From the NCBI RefSeq assembly GCF_030704535.1, contig NC_081809.1:1096001-1160000 (forward strand): 64,000 nucleotides of DNA. The letters are read 5' to 3'. The position numbers and the translations under genes are program-made. Positions 1 through 14,200 of the stretch are shown here, one piece after another (the stretch's first letter is position 1; each line of letters begins with the position of its first letter). The notes beneath the pieces were generated by a model. That model searched no databases. It was not told where the DNA came from and saw only the letters and a program-made list of their open reading frames with translations. The stretch is from Vitis vinifera. Lineage: Eukaryota; Streptophyta; Magnoliopsida; Vitales; Vitaceae.

Positions 1-1866
1 TGAATGGGAAATATTGTTTTTCATATTTGACCTCCTAATCGTAATATTATTCTTAAACAATTTCTAAAAGCGTTCCTTGCAAGAATCGCATTCGTGGGTG
101 TTTTTTAGAAGTGTACTTGGTTGGAAATGAATGAGTGAAAGGGAACTTGATTCACATTTGCGAGAGTTTACAATGACTTCAACATTCCATACAATCCTTT
201 CATCTCAAAAGGATTTAGTACTGCCATATCATTACACAAAGGGTCATTAGAAATAAATATCGTAGTTTTGGCATGACCTTCAATATCTTGCATCATGATA
301 TGTGGTCTAAAAGTTCATTTTACCTGTGAAACAAAAACTATGGATTTGTTTAGTAACTGTTTTTAAAAATAGTTTTCTGAAAACATATTTTAATTATTAA
401 TTTTTTATTAAGGAATGTTTTAAGAAATAAATATACAAATATATAAAATAATTAAAAATAAAATATTATATATAAAAATTATTTTTAAAATATATTAAAA
501 ATATTTTAAGTTTTCAAACAAATTTTTTGTTCTATAAAATTATATAACGGTTTTTTAAAATTGTTTTCTATAATTATTTTTGTATACAGCTACCAAACGT
601 ACCTTATACCTTTTAAAGTCCATTTAACATAGCTTTTTTTTTTTTTTTTTAAGAAATATTTAATTAAAAATATAAGATATTTCCTAAATAAGAAAGATAA
701 TTCTTACTTTTTAAATTATTAAGATAATGTTCAGAAGGGTTTATATTCCAAATATTTTTAATGAAAGTGTTTTTAAGATAATCATGTATGAAATATTTTT
801 TTTTAAAAACATTATAAGTGATTTTTCAAACTTTTAAAATGATTTCCTAAATTTTGTCAAATAATTAATACTATTTCAAAAACATATTTTAGGCTAAAAG
901 TATTTTACATACAAATAAAAATACATTTTATTACTTTTTTTTTATAACTACTTCGAATTAAAAGAAAAAGGAAAAGGAAAAAATTAAGGTAAGTGTGAAA
1001 AATATGTTCTTAAAATAGTTTTAAGCAAAAAAAATTATTTGAAAATTAAAATATAAAAGAAAAGTTTTTAAAATTTATTTTTTGGTAAGCTTATTTTATA
1101 CTTATATTAAATATAAAAGTTCTCAAAATATTTATCATATTTTCAATTATTTCACACAATATTTTATAAAAATACTTTAATATTATTCCAAATGAGTTGT
1201 TAAAGGTACTTTTTATTTTAGAAATCGGATTTAAATTACGGCTTTCCTATAGCATTTATGGAACAAACCCTTAAACTTTGTACATTTACTTGAGGATGAA
1301 AAAACAAAAAAAACAAAAAAAAAAAATGTTGAATTTCAAATACTTTTCTTATGTTTTATATTTTATTTAAATTAAAATAAAAAGCAAATATATTAAACCA
1401 AATTTTACGGGGAGAGAGTGTGAAATTAACCACATTATTTTTATGGTTTGGGAATTATTTTATTTTGATTTTTAAATGTAAGGCCGTAAGGGACAAAATT
1501 TAACTAACATGACAAGTCAGCATTTGCTCAACCGCATCGCTGATACAGACACCGCGCGTCAAGTTACCGGCTGCAGCGGAGATAAAAGTTCAAAGCAAAT
1601 GACCCTTGGGCAGCTTTAATTTACAGTGCCAGTCAAAAAATGCCATCCAAGGCCCCTGTTCACTTTAATTTTTGCCATTAAAGAAGAAAAAGCAGAGAGA
1701 GCGAATTTTTGTTGTTCCTGTTTCGGTCGTTTTCTTTGTTTTCTTTACACGCTCACTCTTCCGAGCATTTTTTCTGAGAATGTGGTGTTGCGATCCTTCG
1801 AAACCCTAGGGGTTGGGTTGGGGTCGGTTCTCTGAGATCGAGGGTGAGACAGAGTCTGCAAATAGA
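1..1866. other. AT-rich spacer and 5' flank of ALDH22A1
   Basis: No coding potential is visible. The stretch is AT-rich with many T and A runs. From about 345 to 600 there is a weak inverted repeat: a GTTTAGTAACTG-like start is matched by the reverse complement of CTACCAAAC near 590-599, which suggests a decayed MITE. I could not find a convincing target duplication for it. About 1540-1866 is less AT-rich and likely holds the promoter and 5' leader of the aldehyde dehydrogenase gene. The long A-run at 1306-1326 is simple sequence. Confidence 0.5.
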
Positions 1867-4800
1867 ATGGCGTTCTGGTGGCCTTTGCTCGTTCTCGGAT
1901 TTGCTTTCGCTCTCTGTAGATTCCTCTTGATGCTCATTCCGCCCAATGTACCTTCCATTGATGTAGACGCTTCTGATGGTACCGATCTCTATGTGGCTCC
2001 GTGTATTTTTATGTTATTTTTGTTTATTAATTTGTTTAGATTTCTAGTTTTTACTTTTGTTTGGTTGCCGAGAAAGCGGAGGGAAAGGAAAGAAAATGAG
2101 ATTTGAAATCTTAGGTTTTTTTTTTTCTCGGTCCGATGTTTTTCTGTTGCGATTTTGCTGCTGATTGATTGCCGACGAAATTGAGGAAAAGGAGGGGAAA
2201 TTTTGAGTGAGTTGGTTTTCTGGTGTTTTTGTTTCTTGAAAATGAGAAGCTGAACTGACGAGCAGTGGAGGTTTTCTTTGGCCCTAAGTAATGAAAAATC
2301 TAAGATTCGAAGTTTTGATTTCTCTCCGTTTCCTGCGTTTTCTCGGCGATTAAATGAAGTTTTCTTCTTCTTGTGATTTTGTTGACGGTTTACTGTGCTT
2401 TTAATTTTAACAGTGTTGGACGATGGAAAGACCAAGGAGAACTCTTTCATCTATGTGAGTTTCTTAAGTGTTTGCTTGTTCTGATTTAATTTTTTTTGGT
2501 GAGTTTCTCCTGCAATTCAAACCATTTGTGCATTTTGGTCTCTTTATTATTTTCCTTGGAAAGTGATCTCTACCTATTCAGTGTCATGCTATGTAATATC
2601 TTCCAAAATCATGAGCACTTGTGCTGTCTTTTATTCAAAGAGGCTATTCCGCAAGATTTTTAGAGCACAAAGTATTACTCTTTTTCTTATTTTACAAGAG
2701 ATACAGAAATGTGACAAAAGAAATGTATGGTTAAAGGTTCTACAGTAGTGTTCTTGAACTCTCAAACTTGAACTCAATCTCGGTTAATGCTTCTAAATTA
2801 CCATAATTTACTCCTGCCGTTTAGTCATCAAATGGAAATTGAATTGCTCTATTAGATATTACAAAGCATATGAAAATATAATTTCATATGGAAATTGAAT
2901 TTCTCCATTAGATTTTACAAAGCATATGAAAGTATAATTCCATCTTCATGAGGAATTAAAGGAAATCGAATCCATTGCCCAAACTGATGGTTTGGGATCA
3001 GTTTTAGGATTCCATGAGTGGTATTGTTTCATGTGAACATCCAAACATGTTCCAAGTATATTACTCTATTTATTACCTATAAAAAAAAGTATATTACTCT
3101 GTTTATCATGTTTTCAAGTTGTATGTCACAAGGAGTCTTTGTTAAAGGGAGGTAGATCTTAAATGTGGCCATGAATGCTAACATAATTTTTGAGAGCAAG
3201 AAAGTTTCCAAAAGAAGGGTGTAATTCTAAAAGTGCTCTCAGAAAGCCAACAATCATATTAACTGTGACTTTCTTAATTACACTCTTTATTGGGAAGGTT
3301 ATGGGGTAAAATGGAGGAGCTGGGTTAAAGGGTGTCCATCTTCTGTCGGTTTTGTGGTTTTGATTGATGGGCAGTCTCAAAAGTGGAAAATGCATCTAGG
3401 GAGCTTGATAGGAGGATCCATTGACTCCTTTTCCTTTACCTTGTTCATGGATGAGCTTTGTTATGGTGGTTAGGAGAGTGGACAGTTTAGGTCTAATAGA
3501 GGGTTTTGGACATGGGAGGTGGTGGGGGGGTTTGCTCTTCTACTTGGTTTGTTGCATCATGATTCTCTTTTTCTGTTGTCATTATTTAATTCTTGAAAAA
3601 TATCTCTTCCTTCTTTTATATATATATTAGGTGTGTGGTTAAACCGTATGAGTCCAAAACATTTGGTTGCTTACTTGTTATTTGGGATTGGGATTCCTAT
3701 GCAGATACCTTCAAGGGGAAGGACACCTGAGAAAGTTCAGTGTTATGAGCCTGCAACGATGAAATACTTGGGATTCTGCCCTGCTTTGCGACCTGATGAG
3801 GTCAGTGATGCTATGTGTGTAATCACTGGGACTGGTTGGTATCCATTACTGAGTCACTTTACTCTTGCTGTCTCATGATGAATTCTAAATGGGAGGGGTT
3901 TGTATTCTGTTCTATGTGGGACAACTAGGCTCAATTTGCACCTAGGTGATCCTTGATTGGTCACTTGCTATTTTCTCTTTCATTTCCCTTGTTTCCATCA
4001 TTTTTTTTAATAAGATCAGGTGTGAGTCCATATGCTTGTGGTTAACATATAGAACGACCTGGTAAACTTTCTAGGAACATTGAACATTCAGTGTAAGAAT
4101 TCTGGGGCATGATTGTTGTTATTATGGTTTGCAGTGTAACAACACGTGTATTTGCTTACCTCAAATGTGGTGCAGTTGTTCTTATTTGGTTCCTTTCATC
4201 TTTTTCATTGGAATTCCATTTCCCAAGTAGTTCACAGCTATATTAGATATGAAGAGATCCCAAATCCCAATGATGTATGGCATTTTGTTGATTACATTGC
4301 TGCCACTGACTAAATAAATTTTCTCAGGTAAGAGAACATGTGGCACAGGCAAGGAAGGCTCAGAAAATATGGGCTCGGAGTAGCTTCAAGCAAAGACGAC
4401 AATTTCTACGGATACTTCTCAAATATATTATCGAACATCAAGAGCTTATATGCGAGTAAGGACTACATTATATTTATATGGATGGAGGATTAATTAGTAA
4501 TTGTCAACTTTTGAAATGTAGATTAAAAATTTTAGGATGCCATACAAGGACAAGATATTATCCCAATAACACAGTGAAGCTGGACATAGTTTTTCTTTGG
4601 TATGGAAAAATGTTTGATTACATTTTTATGTTTAAGAAACTTTTATCAATTTCTGCAGAAAGGTTTTCACAGAAGTGCAAAAATTTAGGGTTCTTAAAAA
4701 CAAAATATTAAGATTCTTCCCATTTGTTGTGTGATGGATCTTCTATAATGAATTCTCCACTTCCAATAAAAAACAAAGTGTTGTATGATAGATGTATACT

Positions 4801-7800
4801 AACTAATTCGGAAGAATTTTTTAAGGAATGTATATAAGGTTAGGCATGATTTGTTCTATAGAATGTTTGCTAGTCAAGATGTGAGGTTGAGACAATGGTC
4901 ACTTGCAACAATAAAAAATGATATGCTACAAGGTCAAGGGGAAGGCCAGAAGGGGCATGGTTGAGGTAGTAACAAAATATATAATTACTTATAACTGACT
5001 TGAATATTGCTTAAGAAGGGATGGATTGGTTGAAAAACATACATATAGTCCTTGAAGAATTGGGATAAGGTTTGGCTGAACTACATGCTATCTATTTTGA
5101 CAAATTCCAACATCTTAATGGCATAGCTTAGACTTGAGAGGTTGATGGGAATCTTATTACAGTCAAATGACATGTGTTGTGCTGGAGTTATTTGTTCAAA
5201 TGCCATTTAAGAGGTAAATGTATCATTAGTATTTCAAGGGACATGGAGGATTGCTAGGATTGCATTTCTTGGAGTTCTATGTTTAGGAATATTTTATTTT
5301 GTTTCTTTCATTTCTTGCTTAATGATTGGTTAAGTTTTGTTTTATGTCCTAATTCCTGAGTCATTTTGTTAGGATCTCATCACGTGATACTGGAAAAACA
5401 ATGGTTGATGCTTCTTTGGGAGAAATAATGACAACTTGTGAGAAGATCACCTGGCTTCTTTCAGAGGGTGAGAGGTGGTTAAAGCCTGAATACCGGTACC
5501 TCCTACCATCTTTTCCAATAGGTTTTTCCACACACTTGCCAATATTACATGACTCTAGTGATGTTGAATTAGGTTTGGTTTCGGTTGATGGGCCCATGAA
5601 ATAAATGTATTTCAATTCCAACATGTACATCATAATGTTGCACTGCATCTGTTTATGATTACGCTATTGTTGTATCTCCTGTATCAATGTGCCTGATTCT
5701 TGAAGCTTAATTTTCCCTTCCATCTTCAGTTTCAACATTGTAGGAACCACCCTGACGGATTAGCTCAAGGCATGCACAATTACTACTGTATGCATACTAA
5801 CTTCTGTTGTATGGAATCTGAATAACTTCTGAGTATCTTGTGTCTATCTAGAATCATTTCTATTGACTTCTTAAGTGTTGCTTTTTTAGTATTATACATA
5901 AAAAAGTTGGCATTATTTTCAGAGTTTTTCATTATAAGTGCATGATTTAGTCACAAACAACTAGGTTGGATTAATATTCAGAATTTTTATCTTCAAGAAA
6001 ATAGTATCTGTTTGTTTTAAGGAATTTGGCATTGGGGAATTGAGAAATTTGACGACTTTTACCAGAGTAGTTCACCCACAGAAAGATCTAACGAAAAAGT
6101 TGGTACTATTATTGTTATTATGATGAATCTCAGGTCTACTGGAAGGTCAATGCTTCACAAGACAGCCAAAGTGGAATTTCATCCCCTTGGTGTGATTGGT
6201 GCCATTGTCTCATGGAACTATCCATTTCATAATATCTTTAACCCAATGCTGGCAGCAGTCTTTTCAGGAAATGGTGTTGTGATAAAGGTATTTAAACTTT
6301 GCTATACCTGCACTATACTTATTATGTTGGGAATGCATACTATATCCTGGTATATGTTAAATTTATATTCAATATCAATAGTTGAATTTGCAAATTTGGG
6401 CAAATTTTCTTCCATTGGTAGATTTATGAATATATTATCTGAATGCTGGTTTCAATTTATATTGGAAGTAAAGAAATTGAAGCATTTCCTAGAAATCCAT
6501 TTGATCCCTGCTACTACTTAACCTTGCTAAGTCCCATAGTGCATGCATTGTGATTGCTTGATTGACACAAAACTTTGGGAATATGGATAGACATGTATCA
6601 ACATGCCCAGTTTTAGAAACTTGCCTAAAAGGAGTGACCAACATTCTACTACTATTCTCAAATTTCTATTGGGCACCTTTCTTACTTGCCCAGTTATGTC
6701 GATGCTTGCAATGTAGTGAATTACTCATATAAGCTATGATTATAGAAACTTCAGTTGATCCTGAGAAATTATGAAAAATTTGAAATGGATAATTTAACCA
6801 AGGACCCAAAAATCAGATAATACTATCAGATTAGTGAATTTTCTTAAACAACTTCCTGTTCCCAACATGTTTTCTTGACCTTGATGAATCAATGGATGCT
6901 TTTCTTATCAAGTTCTGTGAAATGCTGACATAATATTTTGTCACATTCTGCATTGCGATCACCTTTGTAACAAAGTCTTTCCTTTTTATGTTAAACATCT
7001 GCTTTTGTTGGAGAGTAACACCAGCAACTCTGTCTAGGACTCAAGTTTCAATTTTAGTGAGATGCTGTTTGATACCTCATAATTAGATATTGCGATGCTG
7101 GTCTTTGTGTATTATGTTTGGTCCTGGAGTTCAATTGCTAATATGACAGGAAATCACATGCTTTTAATGTAGGTTTCAGAACATGCTAGTTGGTCTGGAT
7201 GTTTCTATTTGCGAATAATCCAGGCAGCCCTGGCTGCTGTTGGAGCTCCTGAAAATCTGGTTGATGTAATAACAGGGTATGCATTTGTGGATAGGATTCA
7301 TGTTCACTTCCTAGGTTTGTGTTGATTTTTCTAATTCAATTGAGCTTTTCTCACCAGGTTTGCTGAAACAGGAGAAGCACTAGTGTCTTCAGTTGACAAG
7401 ATCATATTTGTTGGATCACCTGGTGTGGGTAAAACGGTATGACTTTCCCATGGCTGGTTTTTCCATTTTCCTTTTCCTGAATAGGAATGTCATTTCGATA
7501 TTATTACACGGCAGTGGCTCACAATTACTTAAGGGTATGTTTACTTGATTTAGAAGAATTGAAAGAAAGGGAGTCATTCCTTTTCCTTCAATTCCTTTGT
7601 TTACTTCAACTTTGGAATGGAAAGTTTGTATGGGCCCATTCACTCATCCTCCTCCATGAATTGGATTCCCCAAATTTGAGGAATCAAATTTTATGAATAG
7701 ATTGTCTAATTTGCCCTTGTTCCTCTAACATGTAATAATTATTATGCCCCCAATATAGGAATGCTTTATTCATACTATAGTTATTTTTTATGCGACTAGT

Positions 7801-10636
7801 AATATTTATTAATAAAAAGAGAGGTAAATTAATTGAATGTCTTTAATTTTATAAATAGGAGAATATTTTTTACCCAAAAAAATTAATAAATTCAAGAAAT
7901 AAGTTTTATTCTTATGCTCAATCGTTTGACATGTCTTTTTGCTTCACAATTATAGATCTAAAATAAACTGGATAAGGTTATTAAGTTAAAATTATACATA
8001 CCATAAATACAAAAGTTTTTCGTACCCAAAATCTATTTAATCAAACAACTTTATAAAGGAAAAATGCAATAAGTGTAAGAAGTGAATTTTATTTCTTCTA
8101 CATCCATTTATTTAAGGTGTCTTTTTATCTCTATAGTGATAAATGTAAAAAAAAATAAAAATCCAAGGGCATTATAGTAAATTACATATTCCATTCCATT
8201 TCCTTCACTATTAGTAACGCTTCAAAGGAATCAGTTTCATTCTCATTCCCTTTCCCTTTCCTAATAGTTTTGTAAAGCACTTAAAATAATTTCTGATTCC
8301 GATTCCTTTTATTCCCTTTCTTTCCTACTCTAATTCTCTTTCTTGAAAAGTTTAGTAAACATGCCATAAGTACATTAAGCTGTTTGGTAAAGCTGTTATC
8401 CAGAAGTATTGATGATCTGTTTTATAATTTGTTTTTACCGAGAGAAGTTTATTTAATTTGAATACTTTATTTCCAATCTCTAACTAAATGTTACTTTTGC
8501 TGAAGTAACCTTGTACATAAAAAGATGTGCCTGGTGTTTGAAGGACTTTATAAGGAATGGTTGGAATTCTTTTCCATCCTTTTTGTATATTCTTCTTTCT
8601 CAAAAAATTTCCCATTAAAAGAACAAAAACATATGTGACTTCATTGCTGTTTCTGCTGATATATTAAAGAACTCACTGCTTCCAAGCCTTGCTCATGCAC
8701 TGGCATGTTTTCTTTTATTGCAGATAATGAGAAATGCTTCTGATACACTGATCCCAGTAACACTTGAGCTTGGTGGAAAAGATGCATTTATTGTGTGTGA
8801 AGATGTAGACGTGCCTCATGTATGAATCCTTCACCTTCCATGTACCAATTACTAATTTCTTGTAGGTTTGGCCATTTTCTTTGACAGTTGAGTTTGCAAT
8901 TTAATATTCTTGAACCTTTGAAAATGAAACTTGTATTTTTTTATTTTCATTGTTTGTTAATGGGATCTTATTTTGCTCCATATAGGTTGCACAAATTGCT
9001 GTTAGGGCTGCACTTCAATCTAGTGGACAGAACTGTGCTGGGGCTGAGAGATTTTATGTTCATCAGGACATTTATTCTAAATTTGTTGCTGAAGTAGTCA
9101 GAATTGTAAAATCCGTTACTGCTGTAAGTATGTCCTGTCTGGCATGTTTTATGCGACTATGTGAGATAAACTGTACATCTTTTTTTACATGTAAGGGATA
9201 CCATTAGTACTAAACCAGTAAATACTTTACACACTTGTATAGGAAACAAAGGACAGAAACATATATTTATCCTAGTAAGTACCTAATATTCTCCTAAATT
9301 AAGTCTTTGTCAATAGAATTAGGCTCTCTCGGGTCTGCTGTGATAATTTGGTATGTCTGCTACCATATGACCATTAACTAAAATATGTCTATGATTGACT
9401 AATTGGCATGGTTTGAGCCATGCCCAATCAAATTATTAACATACAATCTTGTGCAGGGCCCTCCACTTTCCGGAAAGTATGACATGGGAGCCATATGCAT
9501 GCAAGAGCATTCTGAAAAGCTTCAAAACCTTGTTAATGAAGCATTAGACAAAGGAGCAGAATTTGCTGGTCGTGGAAGTTTTGGCAATTTAGGTGAAGAT
9601 GCAGTGGATCAATTCTTTCCTCCCACTGTGCTTGTAAATGTAAACCACTCAATGCAGTTGATGCAAGAAGAGGTATTCAATTATCCATTAAATGAATGAG
9701 ATTGCCTTTGAATCTTCCACAAAATGAAAACCATTTCCCTCCATTTCGACCACATATTTTGTTACATGTGGTGGTACTAACATATTCTTGCTGACCCCAC
9801 TCTGAAAGATGCATTTATCTTTACATGCTATGGAAAGCAAAAAAGGATGTGATTTGTATCCCTGGGATGTAGCCCTTAATCTTCTAGTAGTTCTGTGGAC
9901 TAGCACTTACTGAGCGTGGTTTACCTGCAGGCATTTGGACCCATATTACCTATAATGAAATTTAGCTCTGATGAAGAGGTTGTCAAACTTGCAAATGATT
10001 CAAGATATGGGCTTGGGTGTGCAGTGTTTTCTGGCAGTCAGCGCCGCGCCAAAGCAATTGCCTCTCAGATACACTGTGGAATGGCTGCCATCAACGACTT
10101 TGCATCAACTTACATGTGCCAGGTATAATCTATATGTTCAAGTAGTATCATTGAGTGTCATATAATACATTCTTGAAATACAATCATGGGTAATCCCATT
10201 GAAGCCCATTGTACTAACTGTGCCTTTTGTTCTTCCAGTCTTTGCCATTTGGAGGTGTCAAAGACAGTGGATTTGGAAGATTTGCTGGCATAGAAGGATT
10301 GCGAGCTTGCTGTCTCGTAAAATCGGTTGTGGAGGACAGGTGGTGGCCATTCATCAAAACTAAGATTCCCAAGCCTATTCAGGTGAGCTTTTAAAGATCC
10401 CAATCTTAATCCATCCTAAAAGCCTTAAAAGAGTTCTTAATGACTGATTGATTGTCTGTGCTGTATGCCAACGGTAGTATCCTGTAGCGGACAATGGTTT
10501 TGAGTTCCAGGAGTCACTTGTAGAGGCGCTTTATGGCTTGAATGTGTGGGATCGTTTACGAGCATTGGTCCATGTCCTAAAGATGCTTACAGAACAGAAC
10601 ACCCCTAGCAACAGCACCAAGAGAAAAAATGACTGA
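1867..10636 (+). CDS. ALDH22A1: Aldehyde dehydrogenase family 22 member (ALDH22A1), 14 exons
   Basis: Exons: 1867-1978, 2414-2454, 3705-3800, 4328-4455, 5373-5495, 6134-6287, 7173-7276, 7358-7436, 8724-8819, 8986-9123, 9457-9672, 9931-10122, 10239-10382, 10478-10636. They sum to 1782 nt (593 aa) with GT-AG junctions throughout. The enzyme oxidises aldehydes with NAD(P)+. Visible hallmarks are the oxyanion Asn in SWNYPF (about N195), the nucleotide-binding loop FVGSPGVGK (271-278), the general base Glu in LELGGKD (about E294) and the nucleophile in GQNCAGAER (about C328). Glu and Cys are 34 residues apart, as in the family. The N-terminus ([19 protein letters not shown]) is a hydrophobic signal anchor, which is the mark of family 22 and points to the secretory system. 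Length fits the Arabidopsis protein (about 596 aa). Intron 8 carries an 834-bp TIR element. The gene is tail-to-tail with the next one. Confidence 0.95.
7533..8366. mobile_element. Tourist/PIF-Harbinger-like TIR element in ALDH22A1 intron 8
   Basis: The left end GGGTATGTTTAC is matched by the inverted right end GTAAACATGCCA. A TAA target duplication lies on both sides (7530-7532 and 8367-8369). The element is 834 bp, AT-rich and has no open frame, so it is non-autonomous. Its inner flanks are also roughly inverted: GGGAGTCATTCC-type sequence on the left and AGGAATC/ATTCC-type sequence on the right. It lies wholly inside the intron between 7436 and 8724. A 3-bp TWA duplication is typical of PIF/Harbinger, and the family assignment rests on that. 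Confidence 0.7.
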
Positions 10637-11293
10637 GCATGAGGCCCAAGAGTCAAGACTAAATCATATCGAGGGTTTTTGACTCACTATTTAGTCATCC
10701 TAATGGACTGTTATTGTCAACTTTGTGCTTGATTTTTGTCAATTACCAGGGATTACATCATCTTCATCTGAAGGCATCCAGGCTGAAGGTGCGCATGCTG
10801 CATAACCTTTGAATCCTCTTGCACAAGGAAACCTTCAATGTGAATGAATGAGGAAAATAATTAAGAATTTTTTATTAAATGGACATAGGTAGTTGTTTAT
10901 TTTCGTTTCCCGAAACTTTTCAACTTCTGTGAGGTGGTATAAGCAAAGCATATTTAAGATAAGAAAAAAAAGTATCAAAATGCGATTCTATAAAAAGCCC
11001 AAAGAAGTTTCTTTGTGAACACGGTGTGGGAAAATTATGCAGAGCTTTGTATCTTTTCCCTTCCTGAGCAGGCTCTGCAACTCAACTACTACAAACATTT
11101 TATGGGAATGGGAAGGCCCATAACATTTATGCAGACGATATAATCAGCCATTAAAAGGTAAAAACATTTTTTTTTCCTCTTAGATACCCATAATACAAAA
11201 TTGCACAACAATTCATGATTTTTTTTTTTTTAAATCATGGAGTTGCCTCTCTAGTTTGCAGGTCTTTTTTTTTCGACCTTGTACATTTAAATA
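10637..11293. other. Convergent 3' regions of ALDH22A1 and the OB-fold gene
   Basis: This 657-bp stretch between two stop codons that face each other holds both 3' untranslated regions. An AATAA-type A-rich stretch near 10855-10875 could serve the left gene. T-rich sequence around 11165-11275 could serve the right gene on the minus strand. No further gene was seen. Confidence 0.5.
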
Positions 11294-14200
11294 TCATTCA
11301 CACTTCAGTGCTCTAGTAATCTCCCAGGAAACCCCTTCATTTTCTAAAGTTGGATCCTCACCGGCTCCATAACCCTGCCTCTTGCAATTCAGTATTGCAA
11401 CCATGAACCTTTCACTCTCAAGGGAAGAAGGATACATTACTTGCTCTTCCTGGTACCAAAAAAAGAAAAACAAAATAAAAAAAGGAGAGCAATCAGTATT
11501 AGTCTAATGATTGCTATTATTCTAATGTAACATATCCTATTAATAGACTGTTTACTCACCGCACCACAGAAAACTAATGGGGTCGAAACTCTCGGTATAA
11601 TAAATTGGGTATTGAAAGAGACAACAGATGCATATAACAACTAGCCATGAAAACATGATGACATTGAGGCTTTTATTGCACGATATTTGAACATAGAAGA
11701 ACCCATAAACTACTGGGAGAAAGAAGTGCAATTGTTTGACCTCAACATTTTAATATCATCACACACAGATCTTCCATAGCATCAACATTGATAAACAACG
11801 AACTTATATCATTCAAGGTCTCACCGGATTCTCAGCAATCAATTACAAAATCATCAAACCAGTTTTATTAATATTTTTTCCTCAATCTGTGTGCCCCTTG
11901 ACACCACTGTCAGATTGAGAGAAAACTAATATGGTGTATGGGAAGCGTGAATGCAAATGTTCTATTGCATGCATGTTTCAACCCAGTGGATTTATGAAAT
12001 ATAGAAACTTAATTGCAACATCAGTAGTAAGCCTGTGGTTGGATTGATTTTTTTAAGTAGCCAACAGCAATTTTTTTAAGCCCAAGAAAATCTCTTCCTG
12101 AGATTAGAGAATTAGTTGTCAGTAACAGTCATTACAGAGTTGGTGATGCTAAGAAACCAAACCCCCTAGCCTCTTAAATGCATTAGCATTGCTCCCCAAA
12201 AAAAATGGGGACGTAAATGGAGTAGGGTGGGAAGAGGTCAGGGAAGGCTCCCTGTTACTATTCCTGTTTATAAAATTAATTCTCCTCCCCGTCTGTCTTA
12301 GACTAAGCGAATGGAAACAGAATCTCTATTAGTGGAATAATTTCTACATCCCCAACAGGGAATCCTGGTTAGTGGATTAATAATAATAATAGTCCCGATT
12401 ATTACCCATCCCACCCCCCATTACCGATGGGTTTTTTAGGCCATCCCTAAACAAAAAACCATTAACACTCCCCTTAAAGAGTTGAGGGAAGAACCATAGA
12501 TCATTGAGTTGGGGCACAATACCTCTGAAAGCACGTTGAATTCATCGGGAGAAATTTGCAGCAACTCTGTTGCAGTTTGACCAGTACACCATGCAAAAAT
12601 TTTTGTGCTCTCATCTGCGATGGTTATTTTCAAATGGAACGTGCGCATCACTTCAGCATCACAATTACAATGACAAAAGTTGCATTTGAACCCACAAGGT
12701 GTCTCGTTAGCAAAATGGCCACAAACAGCATGTGAAAATCTCGTATTCACATGACAGTGCTCAATTTGGTCAAGCCAAACCCGACATATCTGCAAAGATG
12801 TTTAAGAAAAATTATTAGGGAGGAGAATAGATTCTCCAATATTAAGAGGTTTCCAATTCAAGCACAGAAGCTAAAAGGACATCAAAATATATACATCATG
12901 ATTTTTGACACTCAATTTAAAAAAGATCATTCAAACAGTGGGAAAATATAATATTTGCCATGGCTGTGATCTAAAGATTAGTTACTAAACAATGTGGAGT
13001 TTATGTCATGCACGGTGTTTTTCCTTTTTCTAGATACCATCTTTTATACCTTCTGGGAATCCAACCTAAAACCTCCTCCATCCTGACCCCAATCCCTTGC
13101 AGCTTGAGCAAGGTCTTAAGGGCTCTGCCAAAGTGCCACGCCAGGAATTTATCGGACCATGCCAAGATCTTCTGCATTTTCTCTTTCAATTTGCATTTAT
13201 CCCACCTTCTATGTGGTTGCTTTCATTTTATGCTGTTTGATTTATCCACTTTTCAACAAGGAGTCTTCCAAGAAAATATAAGCGGATGAGATTGAGCAAA
13301 GACTATAGAATACCACAAAATCTCACAAAACCCTTGACACCTGGAAACCCAGAGATCCTACCCTAGTTTAAAGGCTTCTATTAGTAAAGCATTGTGTGAA
13401 ACAGAATCAGTAACAATCAATAAAACAAATTTCAGAAGACATGTAAATCCAAAAATTTTATCAACAAGTGTAATCATTTTCATGTATTACTGACTTGTAT
13501 TAAAATGGTGAATTGTTCATGATCAAATAACAAGCAACAACACTATAGATTAATGCCAGACAACAATGAAATGGAAGCTGAAAGAACAAGAGGCATGCGG
13601 AAATATCATTTAAAAGTTCATTCATGAATCACGTATCAAAGCCACAAGTCCATAAGAAATCCATACATGCGTCCGACTACTCTGGATGGATAGATCAGAG
13701 AGGTAGGATAACTGATGGAGACAAGATGAGTTCAGTAATGCTGGCAAGCAACTCAGGTTGACAAAAGAAGATCTGTCGCTCTCGAACCATAAAACTTCAA
13801 CACTGTCAAGAGAAATAATCAACCACTGCTGCATGATGAAATCATCTAATGGCATATTGGGAAGAGAATAATTATCCAAAATAAGCTTCAGCCTACTAAA
13901 GCCTGGGGAACAAGTCTACACTTTCAAGCCGTGTGATGGGAAAAGCAACATAATTTTGTGTAGAAAACAGCTATATTTCAAGTCAGAAATATGGAACTAG
14001 TTCTAAGTGAGCTAAAAATTATATATAATACATTGAAGAAGAAAAGTGACAGCAATACGGAAGATGCTCACAGCTTTTCTTTCGTCATAGAGCATGTCAA
14101 GCCAGATATATAAATAGTGTGACCAAGGCCTAATCTTCCCAATGACCTGAGAAATGTATATTAAAAAGAAAGAGTATATGTGAAAAAGCATCTTAGGTTT

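Noticed and set aside
345-600. hAT-type MITE near the left edge
   Set aside because: The inverted ends are visible but weak, and no matching 8-bp duplication was found, so it is only noted in the spacer entry.
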